Assembly: GCA_964417725.1 (NCBI GenBank) | Contig: CAYQIV010000004.1 | Span: 1-64,000, forward strand | Length of the DNA stretch: 64,000 nucleotides | Source: SHZI01 sp964417725 | GTDB taxonomy: Bacteria; Pseudomonadota; Gammaproteobacteria; Steroidobacterales; GCA-2729495 | Direction of reading: 5' to 3' | Part shown: positions 43,913 through 52,411 of the stretch, piece by piece | How positions within the stretch are numbered: position 1 is the first letter of the stretch | How the letters are laid out: every line of letters begins with the position of its first letter | Translations under genes and position numbers: made by a program | Notes under the pieces: generated by a model | Database searches by the model: none | What the model saw: the letters and a program-made list of their open reading frames with translations, nothing else | What the model was told of the DNA's origin: nothing

Positions 43913-45392
43913 GCCGCTGATCTTCGAATTGTCGCAACCCGGCCGACGGGCGACCGCGCAGGCGCCGCTGGACGAAGGCGTCGTCGCCGGGCTGCCGCTC
44001 GACCAGCTGCGTGTCGGGGCGGCCATGCTCCCGGAGGTCTCGGAACTGCAGGTCGTGCGCCATTACACGCGGCTCTCGCAGCTCAATTTTTCCATCGACA
44101 CGCACTTCTATCCGCTCGGCTCCTGCACGATGAAGTACAACCCGCGGGCCGCCAACCATCTGGCGATGTTGCCGGGGTTCACCGCCCGCCATCCCCTTGA
44201 GCCGGCCGGGCACGCCCAAGGGGTACTGGCGTGCTTGTGGGAGCTGCAGGAGATGCTGCGCGCAGTCACTGGCATGTGCGGGGTGTCGCTGACCCCCATG
44301 GCTGGCGCACAAGGTGAGTTCGCCGGTATCGCCATGATACGGGCCTACCATCGTGCGCGTGGCGATGATGCGCGCCGCGAGGTCATCGTCCCGGACGCCG
44401 CACACGGCACCAATCCGGCCACGGCGACGATGTGCGGTTGCGATGTGGTCGAGATCCCGACGGGCAGCGATGGCGACGTCGATATCGAGGCCCTGCGAGC
44501 CGCGGTCGGGCCGCGGACCGCAGGGATCATGCTCACCAACCCGTCGACGCTCGGTGTGTTCGAGCGGCGCATCGCCGAAATCGCCGCCATCGTCCATGAA
44601 GCCGGTGGGCTGCTGTACTACGACGGTGCCAATCTCAACGCGATCCTCGGCCAGACTTCGCCGGCGCGCATGGGGTTCGATGTGGTCCATATCAACCTGC
44701 ACAAAACCTTCTCGACACCGCATGGCGGTGGCGGCCCCGGTGCAGGGGTCGTTGCGGTCGGCGAACGCCTCGAACCGTTCCTTCCGGTTCCTTTCGTTGC
44801 ACGGGGCGCGGATGGCCGCTTTGCCTGGGTGGATGAGGGGATGCGGCCAGGGAGCATCGGGCGGCTGTCTGCCTTCATGGGCAATGCCGGCATTTTGCTG
44901 CGCGCCTGGGTATACATGCGCATGCTGGGTGCCGAGGGCATGCGCCGCGTCTCTGCCTTCGCCACGCTCAATGCCAATTACCTGCTGGTCAGGTTGCGCG
45001 AGGCCGGTTTCACGCTGGCCTATCCCCGGCGGCGGGCCAGCCATGAGTTCATCATTTCCCTGAAGGACCTCGCGCGTGAAACCGGCGTCACGGCCATGGA
45101 TTTCGCCAAGGCGCTGCTCGACCATGGGTTCCATGCGCCGACGACGTATTTCCCGTTGCTCGTCGCCGAGTGCCTGCTGATCGAGCCGACGGAGACCGAG
45201 TCCAGGCAGGAACTTGATGCCTTCGTCGATGCCATGGTTGCAATTCGCGCCCAGGCGCGCCGCGACCCGGCGGCCGTCAGGTCGGCGCCGCTGACGATGC
45301 CGGTGGGGCGCCTCGATGACGTGCGTGCGGCCCGCCAGCCCGACCTGGCCTGGCATGGCCGGCCGCAGGCCACCAGCAAGACGGCAAATTGA
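43905..45392 (+). CDS. gcvPB: Glycine dehydrogenase (decarboxylating) subunit 2
   Basis: PLP-bearing beta subunit. 495 aa. Schiff-base Lys267 in NLHKTFSTPHGGGGPGAG; also NFSIDTHFYPLGSCTMKYNP and LTPMAGAQGEFAG. Together with gcvPA it replaces the single 950-aa GcvP of enterics. The pair with GcvT and GcvH forms a complete system except for the shared L-protein (lpd), not in this window. Confidence 0.95.
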   Translation: MPEPLIFELSQPGRRATAQAPLDEGVVAGLPLDQLRVGAAMLPEVSELQVVRHYTRLSQLNFSIDTHFYPLGSCTMKYNPRAANHLAMLPGFTARHPLEPAGHAQGVLACLWELQEMLRAVTGMCGVSLTPMAGAQGEFAGIAMIRAYHRARGDDARREVIVPDAAHGTNPATATMCGCDVVEIPTGSDGDVDIEALRAAVGPRTAGIMLTNPSTLGVFERRIAEIAAIVHEAGGLLYYDGANLNAILGQTSPARMGFDVVHINLHKTFSTPHGGGGPGAGVVAVGERLEPFLPVPFVARGADGRFAWVDEGMRPGSIGRLSAFMGNAGILLRAWVYMRMLGAEGMRRVSAFATLNANYLLVRLREAGFTLAYPRRRASHEFIISLKDLARETGVTAMDFAKALLDHGFHAPTTYFPLLVAECLLIEPTETESRQELDAFVDAMVAIRAQARRDPAAVRSAPLTMPVGRLDDVRAARQPDLAWHGRPQATSKTAN

Positions 45393-45402
45393 GGAGAAGA
45401 CG

Positions 45403-46341
45403 TTGCCAGCACTGATCTGCGGCTCGATGGCCTATGACAACATCATGGTTTTCCGCGGTCGCTTCAAGGAGCACATCCTTGCCGACCAGATCCACATCCT
45501 CAACGTGGCTTTCCTGGTGCCCGAGATGCGCCGCGAGTTCGGTGGCTGTGCGGGGAACATCGCCTACAACCTGAAGCTGCTCGGCAGCGAGCCGTTGATC
45601 ATGGCCACCGTCGGAGGGGACTTTGCCCGCTACCGCGACTGGCTGGTGGCGCACGGACTGGATGGACCCTATATCCGCGAGGTCTCCGGCGCCCTGACCG
45701 CACAGGCCTACATCACCACTGACCTCGACGACAACCAGATCACCGCCTTTCACCCTGGGGCGATGGATCATTCACACGAGAACGAGGTTCCCGCCGATGC
45801 CGGCATCCGCATCGGCATGGTCTCGCCCGATGGACGCCAGGGCATGATCGAGCATGCCGAGCAGTTCAGGGCCGCCGGTATCCCCTTCATCTTCGATCCC
45901 GGGCAGGGTTTGCCGATGTTCTCGGGCGACGAATTGCGGCACTTCCTGCGCCTGGCGACATGGGTGGCCGTCAACGACTATGAAGGTAAGCTGCTGGCGG
46001 AGCGCACGGGCCTGTCGATCGCTGAACTGGCGCGCGAGGTCGAGGCGCTCATCGTCACGCGCGGCGCCCAGGGGTCAACCATCCACACCGCCGGCGGAGA
46101 CATCGAGATTCCGCCGGTGCCGGCCCGGCAGGTCGTCGACCCGACCGGCTGTGGTGATGCCTACCGTGCGGGCCTGTTGTTTGGCCTCATGCGCGGCCTC
46201 GACTGGTCGGACACTGGCCGGCTGGCTTCGCTGCTGGGGGCCGCCAAGATCAGTCACCGTGGCACACAGAACCACCGCTACACGATCGACAGCATCGCGA
46301 CCGAATTCCGCCTGGCCTTCGGTCGCGAGTTGCCACGGTAG
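45403..46341 (+). CDS. PfkB-family carbohydrate/nucleoside kinase
   Basis: 312-aa ribokinase-fold kinase. N-terminal GGCAGNIAYNLKLLG and C-terminal catalytic/anion-hole DPTGCGDAYRAGLLFGL (DTAGxGD type). Adenosine-kinase-like features (GSMAYDNIM, MDHSHENEVP) make adenosine kinase the best guess; sugar kinase cannot be excluded. TTG 45403 is the only start that leaves a good ribosome-binding site (GAGGAG, 45391-45396) at correct spacing and fits homology. It is 10 bases after gcvPB. Confidence 0.85.
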   Translation: MPALICGSMAYDNIMVFRGRFKEHILADQIHILNVAFLVPEMRREFGGCAGNIAYNLKLLGSEPLIMATVGGDFARYRDWLVAHGLDGPYIREVSGALTAQAYITTDLDDNQITAFHPGAMDHSHENEVPADAGIRIGMVSPDGRQGMIEHAEQFRAAGIPFIFDPGQGLPMFSGDELRHFLRLATWVAVNDYEGKLLAERTGLSIAELAREVEALIVTRGAQGSTIHTAGGDIEIPPVPARQVVDPTGCGDAYRAGLLFGLMRGLDWSDTGRLASLLGAAKISHRGTQNHRYTIDSIATEFRLAFGRELPR

Positions 46342-46352
46342 GCCCCGCCCCG

Positions 46353-47117
46353 TCAGGGATCAGGTGACAGCGCCGAGAATGCGCTGCGCCAGTCGCTGAC
46401 CGGCGGGCCCGCCACGCTGTGGGTCTCGAAAGTGCGGTTTCGGGCCTCCGGGTGCTTCAACGCCTGTACGCACAGTTCTGCGACGTCAGCACGGGCGATC
46501 GCGGTTTGCGTCGTCACCGTGTCCCCTTGCTGCAGGATGATCGTCTTCTGCCCACCTGGCGCATTGAGCAGGCCGCCTGGCCGGATCACGGTGTAGGGAA
46601 CGCCGCTGGCCCGCAACGCATTCTCGCCCTTGAGCTTCCACTTGAGGACATCACCGAACATGCGGTTCAGCGGGTGGTCTTCCTGGGTGACCGACCGTGA
46701 TGACACCAGCACGAAGTGGCCGACGCCGGCCTGGCGCGCCGCGTCCACCATGTTGCGGACACCTTCGTAGTCGACCGCCTCGGGTCTGTCGGGGCCCTTA
46801 CCCGACTTGGCGCCGACGGCCGATACCACGGCGTCGATGCCGGTGAAAGCAGCTGTCAGGCTGGCCGGGTCCTTGATGTCGCCGGTGGCATACTCGACCC
46901 CCGTGCTGCCAAGCAGTGCTTCGGCGCGTTCAGCGTCCCGGACCAGGGCGCGGACCGCAAAGCCTTCCTCGACGAGGCGCTGGACCACGATGCGGCCGGT
47001 CTGGCCGGTGGCGCCCGCAACGAGCACGGTGCGCGGGCGGTCGCCGACCGTCGTGCATCCAGCGGCGAATGCCGCCAGTACAGCCGCCGTGATGATGGAC
47101 CGTCGTGTCATGTTCAT
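46353..47117 (-). CDS. NAD(P)-binding SDR-like protein with Tat/lipoprotein signal
   Basis: 254 aa. N-terminus MNMTRRSIITAAVLAAFAAGCTT has a twin-Arg start, hydrophobic core and lipobox AAGC, so a Tat-exported lipoprotein is predicted. Then a Rossmann domain of the atypical SDR (NmrA/YwnB) type: TVLVAGATGQTGRIVVQRLVEEG, VVSAVGAKSG, VGHFVLVSS, YTVIRPGGL. ATG 47117 chosen because GGGAG stands 8 bases upstream; ATGs at 47123 and 47111 are alternatives. Substrate unknown. It is divergent from the 47224 gene. Confidence 0.8.
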   Translation of the reverse strand: MNMTRRSIITAAVLAAFAAGCTTVGDRPRTVLVAGATGQTGRIVVQRLVEEGFAVRALVRDAERAEALLGSTGVEYATGDIKDPASLTAAFTGIDAVVSAVGAKSGKGPDRPEAVDYEGVRNMVDAARQAGVGHFVLVSSRSVTQEDHPLNRMFGDVLKWKLKGENALRASGVPYTVIRPGGLLNAPGGQKTIILQQGDTVTTQTAIARADVAELCVQALKHPEARNRTFETHSVAGPPVSDWRSAFSALSPDP

Positions 47118-47223
47118 CGCCATGCTCCCTGTGCACTGTCTGGATATGGGTGGGTGACGGATCCGGATCATACCGTCAAAGGCGCCTATACTGGGCCATC
47201 GGGATCCGGTGACGGGATGCGGG

Positions 47224-47766
47224 ATGAGCGAGTGGCAGGAACGGGTGTCGGGCGAACGTCGCCGACTCAAACAGGTGCGGCAGCTGTTGACGGCTGCGGT
47301 GGCCCGCACGTCGGGGGGCGACCCCCGCTATGTGCCTTTTTACCTGGCGCTGGCTGACTACATCGAAACCGCGATGGCCCGACTCCACGCCCAGGATGTC
47401 CGCATGGGCGACATGATCCGGGCCAGGATCAGCCCACCGGATGCCGAAGCGATGCAGGCACTCGCCGAACTCGACGACCGGCTCGCCGGCAACCAGCAAC
47501 ACCTCGGGCGATTTGCCCTGGCCCGTAAGGCGCTGGCCGTACACGGGGTTGGTGCCCTGGGGGATTTCGAACGGGTTGCGGCGGACTATACCGCCTACAT
47601 CGTCGCCAACATGGGACACCACGGTGCCACGACGATGCTGGCGCAACGCCTGTTCTCCGCCGATGACTGGCAGCACATGGCGGCCACCACCGATGAGGAC
47701 ACGCGTCGGGAAGCCCTGCTCCATGGGCGCGTCGAGGCCACCCGGCCGCCGGATCTCGCCCCGTAG
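47224..47766 (+). CDS. Hemerythrin-like helical-bundle protein, divergent
   Basis: 180 aa, predicted all-alpha. The C-terminal stretch YTAYIVANMGHHGATTMLAQRLFSADDW aligns by eye with the last helix of hemerythrin-domain proteins (H..EE..lfP.a..lL...DW), and ALADYIETAMARLHAQD with the region of the usual HHPKED motif, but several iron ligands are absent or moved. So it may bind metal differently or not at all. A TATACT (47187-47192) is a candidate -10. Convergent with the EAL gene. Confidence 0.55.
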   Translation: MSEWQERVSGERRRLKQVRQLLTAAVARTSGGDPRYVPFYLALADYIETAMARLHAQDVRMGDMIRARISPPDAEAMQALAELDDRLAGNQQHLGRFALARKALAVHGVGALGDFERVAADYTAYIVANMGHHGATTMLAQRLFSADDWQHMAATTDEDTRREALLHGRVEATRPPDLAP

Positions 47767-47791
47767 TTGTCGGTCCGATATACGGGCAGGT

Positions 47792-50176
47792 TCACGACAA
47801 TGCCTGGATCACCACCAGCGGCTGCGTGTGTTCCCGGTCGTAGTCGGTCACCCATCGGCCAAAGACATCGGCTGGCATCGGCTTGCTGATCAGGTAGCCC
47901 TGAGCTCGCTCGCAGCCCTGGTCCTTGAGCCACGCCAGGGCAGCCGGGTTTTCCACGCCTTCGGCAACGACCTCGATCCCCATCTCGTGGGCCAGGCGGA
48001 TCGAGGCGCGAACGATGGCCATGTCGTTGCGGTCTTCCGGCAACGCCATGATGAACGCGCGATCCAGCTTCATCTCATCGACCGGCAGGTGTTTGAGCTG
48101 TGCCAGTGACGAATAGCCGGTCCCGAAGTCGTCGACCGAGATGCGGATACCGAGATTGCGCAGGTGGTCGAGCATGCGTGTGGCATTTTCCGGGTCGTCG
48201 ACCACCGCGGCCTCGGTGATCTCGAGGATGAGGAAGCGTGGCGCGAGGTCGTGGTCGCGCAGCAGGTCGAGGATCAGCGTCGGGAGGCGGGGGTTGCGCA
48301 GATCCTGACCGGAAAGGTTGACGGAAATGGGTAGCTCCAGGCCCTCTTCTTGCAGCAGGCGACATTCGCGAACTGCCGCGGTCAGTGCCCAGCTGGTCAC
48401 CAGCGAGATATTGCCCGATTGTTCGGCGATCGGAATGAACTCGTTCGGCGACAGGAACCCCAGCGTCGGGTGTTGCCAGCGGACCAGCGCTTCTGCGCCG
48501 CAGATACGGCCGTCGGCAAGGCGCAGCTTGGGCTGCAGATAAAGTCGCAGCTCGTCATGCCTGGCTGCACGGCGCAAATCGGCGAGGATCGTCAGCTGGC
48601 GCACCTGCCGCGCTTCGTTGCCGGGCTGATAGACCTGGATTACGTTACGACGGTGACTGGCCTCGTTGCGCGCCACGGCCGCGCGCTGCAGCAGCAATTC
48701 GGCCTCGTCGCCATGCTGGGGAAAAGCTGCCAAACCGATGACGACCTCGCAACCGACCTGGACGCCGTGCACCGACAGCCCGGCGTCCAGCAGGCGCAGC
48801 AAATCCTCGCCGATGGCGACGGCATCCTCGGCATGGCGGTTGCGGAGGATGGCCATGAACTGGTCGCCGTCGAGGCGGGTCAGCACATGCTGCGTGTCCA
48901 GTCCTGCACGCAGCCGCTCCGCGGCTTGGCTCAGCAGGGAACCGCTGATGTCATTGCCCAGCGATGAACCGAGTTCGCTGATGCGGTTGAGATCGATGAC
49001 CATTACGCTGAGCGGCATGTCGTGCTCGCGGGCCAGGGTCAGGGCCTCGCCAAGGGCCTCGATGCCTGCCAGTCGCGAGGGCAGCCCTGTCAGGGTGTCA
49101 AAGCGGGCCTGCCACGAGATATGGGCTTCGCGCTCGGCGATGTTTTCGCGCATCACGTTGAGCGCCATGGTCAGTTCGGCGACCTCGCCCCTGGCGGCGA
49201 CGTGGATCGGCTGATGGTAGTCGCCGTCGCTGATCCGCCGTGCTGCGGTGACCAACTGCTGCAGGGGGCGGATGATCGTGCGCGACAGCAGGATGCCGCC
49301 AAGTACGGCCAAGGCAAGGGCCAGTGCCGAGAGTTGCAGCACGGTGACGCGCAGGCTGTGATAGGGCGCCATGATGCTGTCGACGGGCTCCGACAGCAGC
49401 ACTTCGACATCCGGCAGCCCCGGAATCAGCGGCATCGCCGTGGCGAGGATTTCGCCATTGCCCGAGGCCACCGTGGCCGGTTCAAGCATCGCCATCCCCG
49501 AGAGGCCGACGCCATCCAGGAGGCGGCCCTCGTCGATGTCGGTGATCGAACTGGCGAGTACCCGCCGGGCACTGCCGTTTTCGATCAGGGTGATGTCAAG
49601 CCCGGTGAGCGCGCTGGTGCGCTCGGCGAGCTGCTGGTTGATCTGCAGACCGGTGGACACCCATGCGTCGCCGGTACGGGTCCGGATCGGTACGCTGACC
49701 ATTTCCAGTACCTGGCCGTCGGTGTGCATCAGGGTGCGCAGTGTCGACGCGCCGGTCGCATCGCCGACCAATGCCGGAATGCTGTGTCGCTCGGGGACGA
49801 TGGCTTTGCTGGCCGCAAGAATTTCACCGTTTGTGCCGAGGATCATGATGAGGTCGACCTCGGCCTGCTGCTGGCTGGCGTCGACCAGTGCCTGGATGTC
49901 GCCGCCGACCGTGCTGGCGATGGCGTCCTGCAGGGCATCGGAGACGGCCAGCAGCCGACCGACGTTCTGCAGACGTTGGGCACGGGCCTGGAAGAGCTGT
50001 GCCGAGACACCGGCCGCGCGCTTCAGCATGTGGCGGGCACGCGCCTCGACGTTCTGGTTGGTGGCATAGAGGACGGCGCCGATCGTGCCGATCTGGGTCA
50101 ACAGGACGAGGAGGGCCGCCAGGCCGAGGATTTTGATGCGCAGGCTCCGCATACGACGGTTTTCGGCCGCCGGCAC
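47792..50176 (-). CDS. Membrane c-di-GMP phosphodiesterase: sensor-HAMP-GGDEF(degenerate)-EAL
   Basis: 794 aa. TM1 at about residues 15-36, a periplasmic sensor of about 250 aa (Cache-like), TM2 near 280-300, HAMP, then a GGDEF domain whose signature reads DGDQF (near residue 435; not a canonical GGDEF) and an EAL domain with EALVRW (near 560), NLSGQD, DDFGTGYSSL, KLDR and EVVAEGVE intact. So it is most likely a phosphodiesterase with a non-catalytic GGDEF. GTG 50176 gives the longest form; ATG 50152 is possible. Confidence 0.9.
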   Translation of the reverse strand: MPAAENRRMRSLRIKILGLAALLVLLTQIGTIGAVLYATNQNVEARARHMLKRAAGVSAQLFQARAQRLQNVGRLLAVSDALQDAIASTVGGDIQALVDASQQQAEVDLIMILGTNGEILAASKAIVPERHSIPALVGDATGASTLRTLMHTDGQVLEMVSVPIRTRTGDAWVSTGLQINQQLAERTSALTGLDITLIENGSARRVLASSITDIDEGRLLDGVGLSGMAMLEPATVASGNGEILATAMPLIPGLPDVEVLLSEPVDSIMAPYHSLRVTVLQLSALALALAVLGGILLSRTIIRPLQQLVTAARRISDGDYHQPIHVAARGEVAELTMALNVMRENIAEREAHISWQARFDTLTGLPSRLAGIEALGEALTLAREHDMPLSVMVIDLNRISELGSSLGNDISGSLLSQAAERLRAGLDTQHVLTRLDGDQFMAILRNRHAEDAVAIGEDLLRLLDAGLSVHGVQVGCEVVIGLAAFPQHGDEAELLLQRAAVARNEASHRRNVIQVYQPGNEARQVRQLTILADLRRAARHDELRLYLQPKLRLADGRICGAEALVRWQHPTLGFLSPNEFIPIAEQSGNISLVTSWALTAAVRECRLLQEEGLELPISVNLSGQDLRNPRLPTLILDLLRDHDLAPRFLILEITEAAVVDDPENATRMLDHLRNLGIRISVDDFGTGYSSLAQLKHLPVDEMKLDRAFIMALPEDRNDMAIVRASIRLAHEMGIEVVAEGVENPAALAWLKDQGCERAQGYLISKPMPADVFGRWVTDYDREHTQPLVVIQALS

Positions 50177-50302
50177 GCCGACTTGACCCCGGGGGGATAC
50201 GACTGCCGATAATCCATGGCGAATCGTGAGCGGCGTCTCATATTATGCTGTTGCAGGGATGGCCGCATTCACGCCCGCAGCGCCATTTGGGGAGTCAAGC
50301 CA

Positions 50303-51247
50303 GTGACCAAGAATTCGACAATGAAGCCGTTCGCGCCCGGCGATATCTTCCTGGGCTGTACCTACCTGATGAATGTGCCCGGCGATGACCATGCCGGCGA
50401 GGGCCGCATCCTCCAGTACGACCGCAACATGGTACCCAAGGGGACCCTGTATACCGAGGGAACCACGCACCTCATCGTCAATCTGCGTTTCGGCCCTGAT
50501 GGTGTCCTGTGGGGCTTCGACCCGTTCTCCCATGCGGTGGTCCGTGTCGGCCCCGATGGCCGTCAACTGCCCCCCGTGAACTTTCCCGACCGGGGCTGGG
50601 GCAGCGTCTGCTTTGGCCACGATGGCAATGTGTTCCTTTGTGAGTATCTGAAGGGCAACAAGCCCTATCAGGGCGGCGACATGCGCCTGCTGCCCGGGAC
50701 ATCGGTGGTCGGTTACGGGCGGATCGCCCAGTTCACCAGCGATTTCAGGCTGGTTCGTGAATTCGACAACGAAACCGCCGAATCGGTGACCGGATTTCAC
50801 GGGGTCACGCATTCGGTGATGCACCCGTCGGGTCGCTTCATCAGCTATATCACCGACCTCGGCATGCGTGTGCTGCGCTTCGATGTGGCCAGTGGGCAGC
50901 AGATGCCCGACCTCGTGACCTACCCGGGCGGCCCGGAATACATGCGCAAATGGACGACCGGCGTGGCTTATCTCGATGACGGCACGTTGCTCCTGCTGCG
51001 CGGCAGTTTCATCGACTTCATCGACGCCGAAGGCCATTCACTGCGCACGATCGCGCTCGATGAGTACGGCTACGCGATGATCACCATGTCCACCGACCAG
51101 CGCCATGTCTACTGCACCAACATCTTCACCGGCGTGATGTCCAAGATCGATATCGAGGCCGGCAGGATCATCGGCCAGATCGATACCGGGCTGGCCAAGC
51201 CGCAGCGCAGTCTCGCAGGCGTCGCCGAATACCTTCCCCGGGGTTGA
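50303..51247 (+). CDS. Beta-propeller-like protein of unknown function
   Basis: 314 aa without signal peptide. Repeating blades of the type GPDGVLWGFDPFSHAVVRVGPDG, HPSGRFISYITDLGMRVLRFDVASGQ and STDQRHVYCTNIFTGVMSKIDIEAGRIIG resemble SMP-30/NHL/YVTN propellers. I do not recognise a specific family. GTG 50303 has GGGGAG 8 bases upstream; the frame is open further up. TATTAT at 50241-50246 is a possible -10. Ends 4 bases before lpxL, so likely in the same transcript. Confidence 0.75.
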   Translation: MTKNSTMKPFAPGDIFLGCTYLMNVPGDDHAGEGRILQYDRNMVPKGTLYTEGTTHLIVNLRFGPDGVLWGFDPFSHAVVRVGPDGRQLPPVNFPDRGWGSVCFGHDGNVFLCEYLKGNKPYQGGDMRLLPGTSVVGYGRIAQFTSDFRLVREFDNETAESVTGFHGVTHSVMHPSGRFISYITDLGMRVLRFDVASGQQMPDLVTYPGGPEYMRKWTTGVAYLDDGTLLLLRGSFIDFIDAEGHSLRTIALDEYGYAMITMSTDQRHVYCTNIFTGVMSKIDIEAGRIIGQIDTGLAKPQRSLAGVAEYLPRG

Positions 51248-51251
51248 GCGC

Positions 51252-52175
51252 GTGGCGGCCAGCGCCCTCCGGCTGCGTGATTTCTGGCAGCCGCGTTTCT
51301 GGCCGCTGTGGCTGGGTTTCGGATTCCTGCGTCTGGTCAGCGCACTGCCCGCCCGCGGGCGGGCAGTGGCTGGCAGCCTGATCGGCCGGCTCCTGTGGTG
51401 GGGCTTGCCCCGCCGGCGCCGGGTGGCTGAGATCAATCTGCGGCTGTGTTTCCCCGACCTTTCGCCCGCCGAGCGCCATGGACTGCTCGCCGGTCACTTT
51501 GCCGCGCTCGGCCACGGGTTTGTCGATTTCGGGCTGGCGATCTGGGCGAGCGATGCGCAGATCGCGCAAATGGTGCGCATCGAGGGCATCGAGCACCTCC
51601 GGCCGCTGGTCGCGGCCGGTCGTGGCATCGTGCTGCTCAGTGCGCATCACGGTTCGCTCGAGGTCTGCGGGCGCCAGCTTTGCCAGGTGCTGCCCCGCTT
51701 TGCTGCGCTGTACCGACCGAGTCGCAACCCCTGGATGGATGCATTCTTGCGCTGTGTGCGCAGCCGTGGTGCGCATACGCTGATCCCGAAGGATGACATG
51801 CGCCAGCTGGTGCGTCGTCTGCGTCAGGGGCATGCCGTGTGGTATGCCCCGGACCAGGCCCACCGCCGGGGGCATGCCGCGCTTGTGCCTTTCTTCGGTG
51901 AGCCGGCCATGACCAACACGGCGTTGTCGGAGATTGCCCGGCTGGGGCGTGCGGCCGTGGTGCCCCTCTACACCCGGCGCGAGGCTGGTACCGGCCAGTG
52001 TGTCGTCGAGATCCTGCCTGCGCTGGCCGACTTCCCCGGCGCCAGTGCGGAAGCTGATGCCTTGCGCACCAACCAACTGCTCGAGGCCTTCGTGCGCAAG
52101 GCCCCCGAGCAGTACTACTGGATTCACCGTCGCTTCAAAGGCCGCCCCGCCCCGCTGCCGGACCCTTATCGCTGA
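51252..52175 (+). CDS. lpxL: Lipid A acyltransferase (LpxL/HtrB family)
   Basis: Late acyltransferase that adds a secondary chain to lipid A at the inner membrane. 307 aa. N-terminal hydrophobic segment (WPLWLGFGFLRLVSAL), catalytic HX4E in SAHHGSLEV, and the family C-terminus APEQYYWIHRRFKGRP. GTG start at 51252. LpxL versus LpxM cannot be decided by eye. Confidence 0.9.
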   Translation: MAASALRLRDFWQPRFWPLWLGFGFLRLVSALPARGRAVAGSLIGRLLWWGLPRRRRVAEINLRLCFPDLSPAERHGLLAGHFAALGHGFVDFGLAIWASDAQIAQMVRIEGIEHLRPLVAAGRGIVLLSAHHGSLEVCGRQLCQVLPRFAALYRPSRNPWMDAFLRCVRSRGAHTLIPKDDMRQLVRRLRQGHAVWYAPDQAHRRGHAALVPFFGEPAMTNTALSEIARLGRAAVVPLYTRREAGTGQCVVEILPALADFPGASAEADALRTNQLLEAFVRKAPEQYYWIHRRFKGRPAPLPDPYR

Positions 52176-52411
52176 ACGGCCCGACGGGCATCCTGCCCTC
52201 CGCGATATAGGTATTTTGCGCAATCCCGGCGCCGCGAAAATCCGTGGAGGGGCCGTTTACTCATCCCGCCCGAAGGGTGACAATGCCCGCAACCGGTCTG
52301 TGGCGGCCTGCCGCTACCCGACTTGATCTAGGACAAGAACCGGTTCCCCGAATTGGCCGATGATCGCGACCGGATTCGGCCTTTTTCCGAAAAGCAAGAG
52401 GTGTGACGGCT
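52176..52411. other. Intergenic region before the Rieske gene
   Basis: 236 bases without a supported reading frame. It holds the FNR/DNR-like box at 52318-52336 and the ribosome-binding site AAGAGG (52396-52401). No clear -10/-35 or terminator for lpxL seen. Confidence 0.6.
52318..52336 (+). promoter_or_regulatory. FNR/DNR-like box upstream of the Rieske gene
   Basis: CCGACTTGATCTAGGACAA. The core TTGAT-N4-GACAA (52323-52336) resembles the FNR/ANR/DNR consensus TTGAT-N4-(A/G)TCAA. It matches the element at 61389-61407 in 16 of 19 bases, including the spacer. It ends 75 bases before the ATG. Confidence 0.65.

Noticed and set aside
50178..50192. CCGACTTGAC near the start of the EAL gene, like the left half of the shared regulatory element
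   Set aside because: The right half (GGGGGATA) does not fit, so no second half-site; left out of the regulon.
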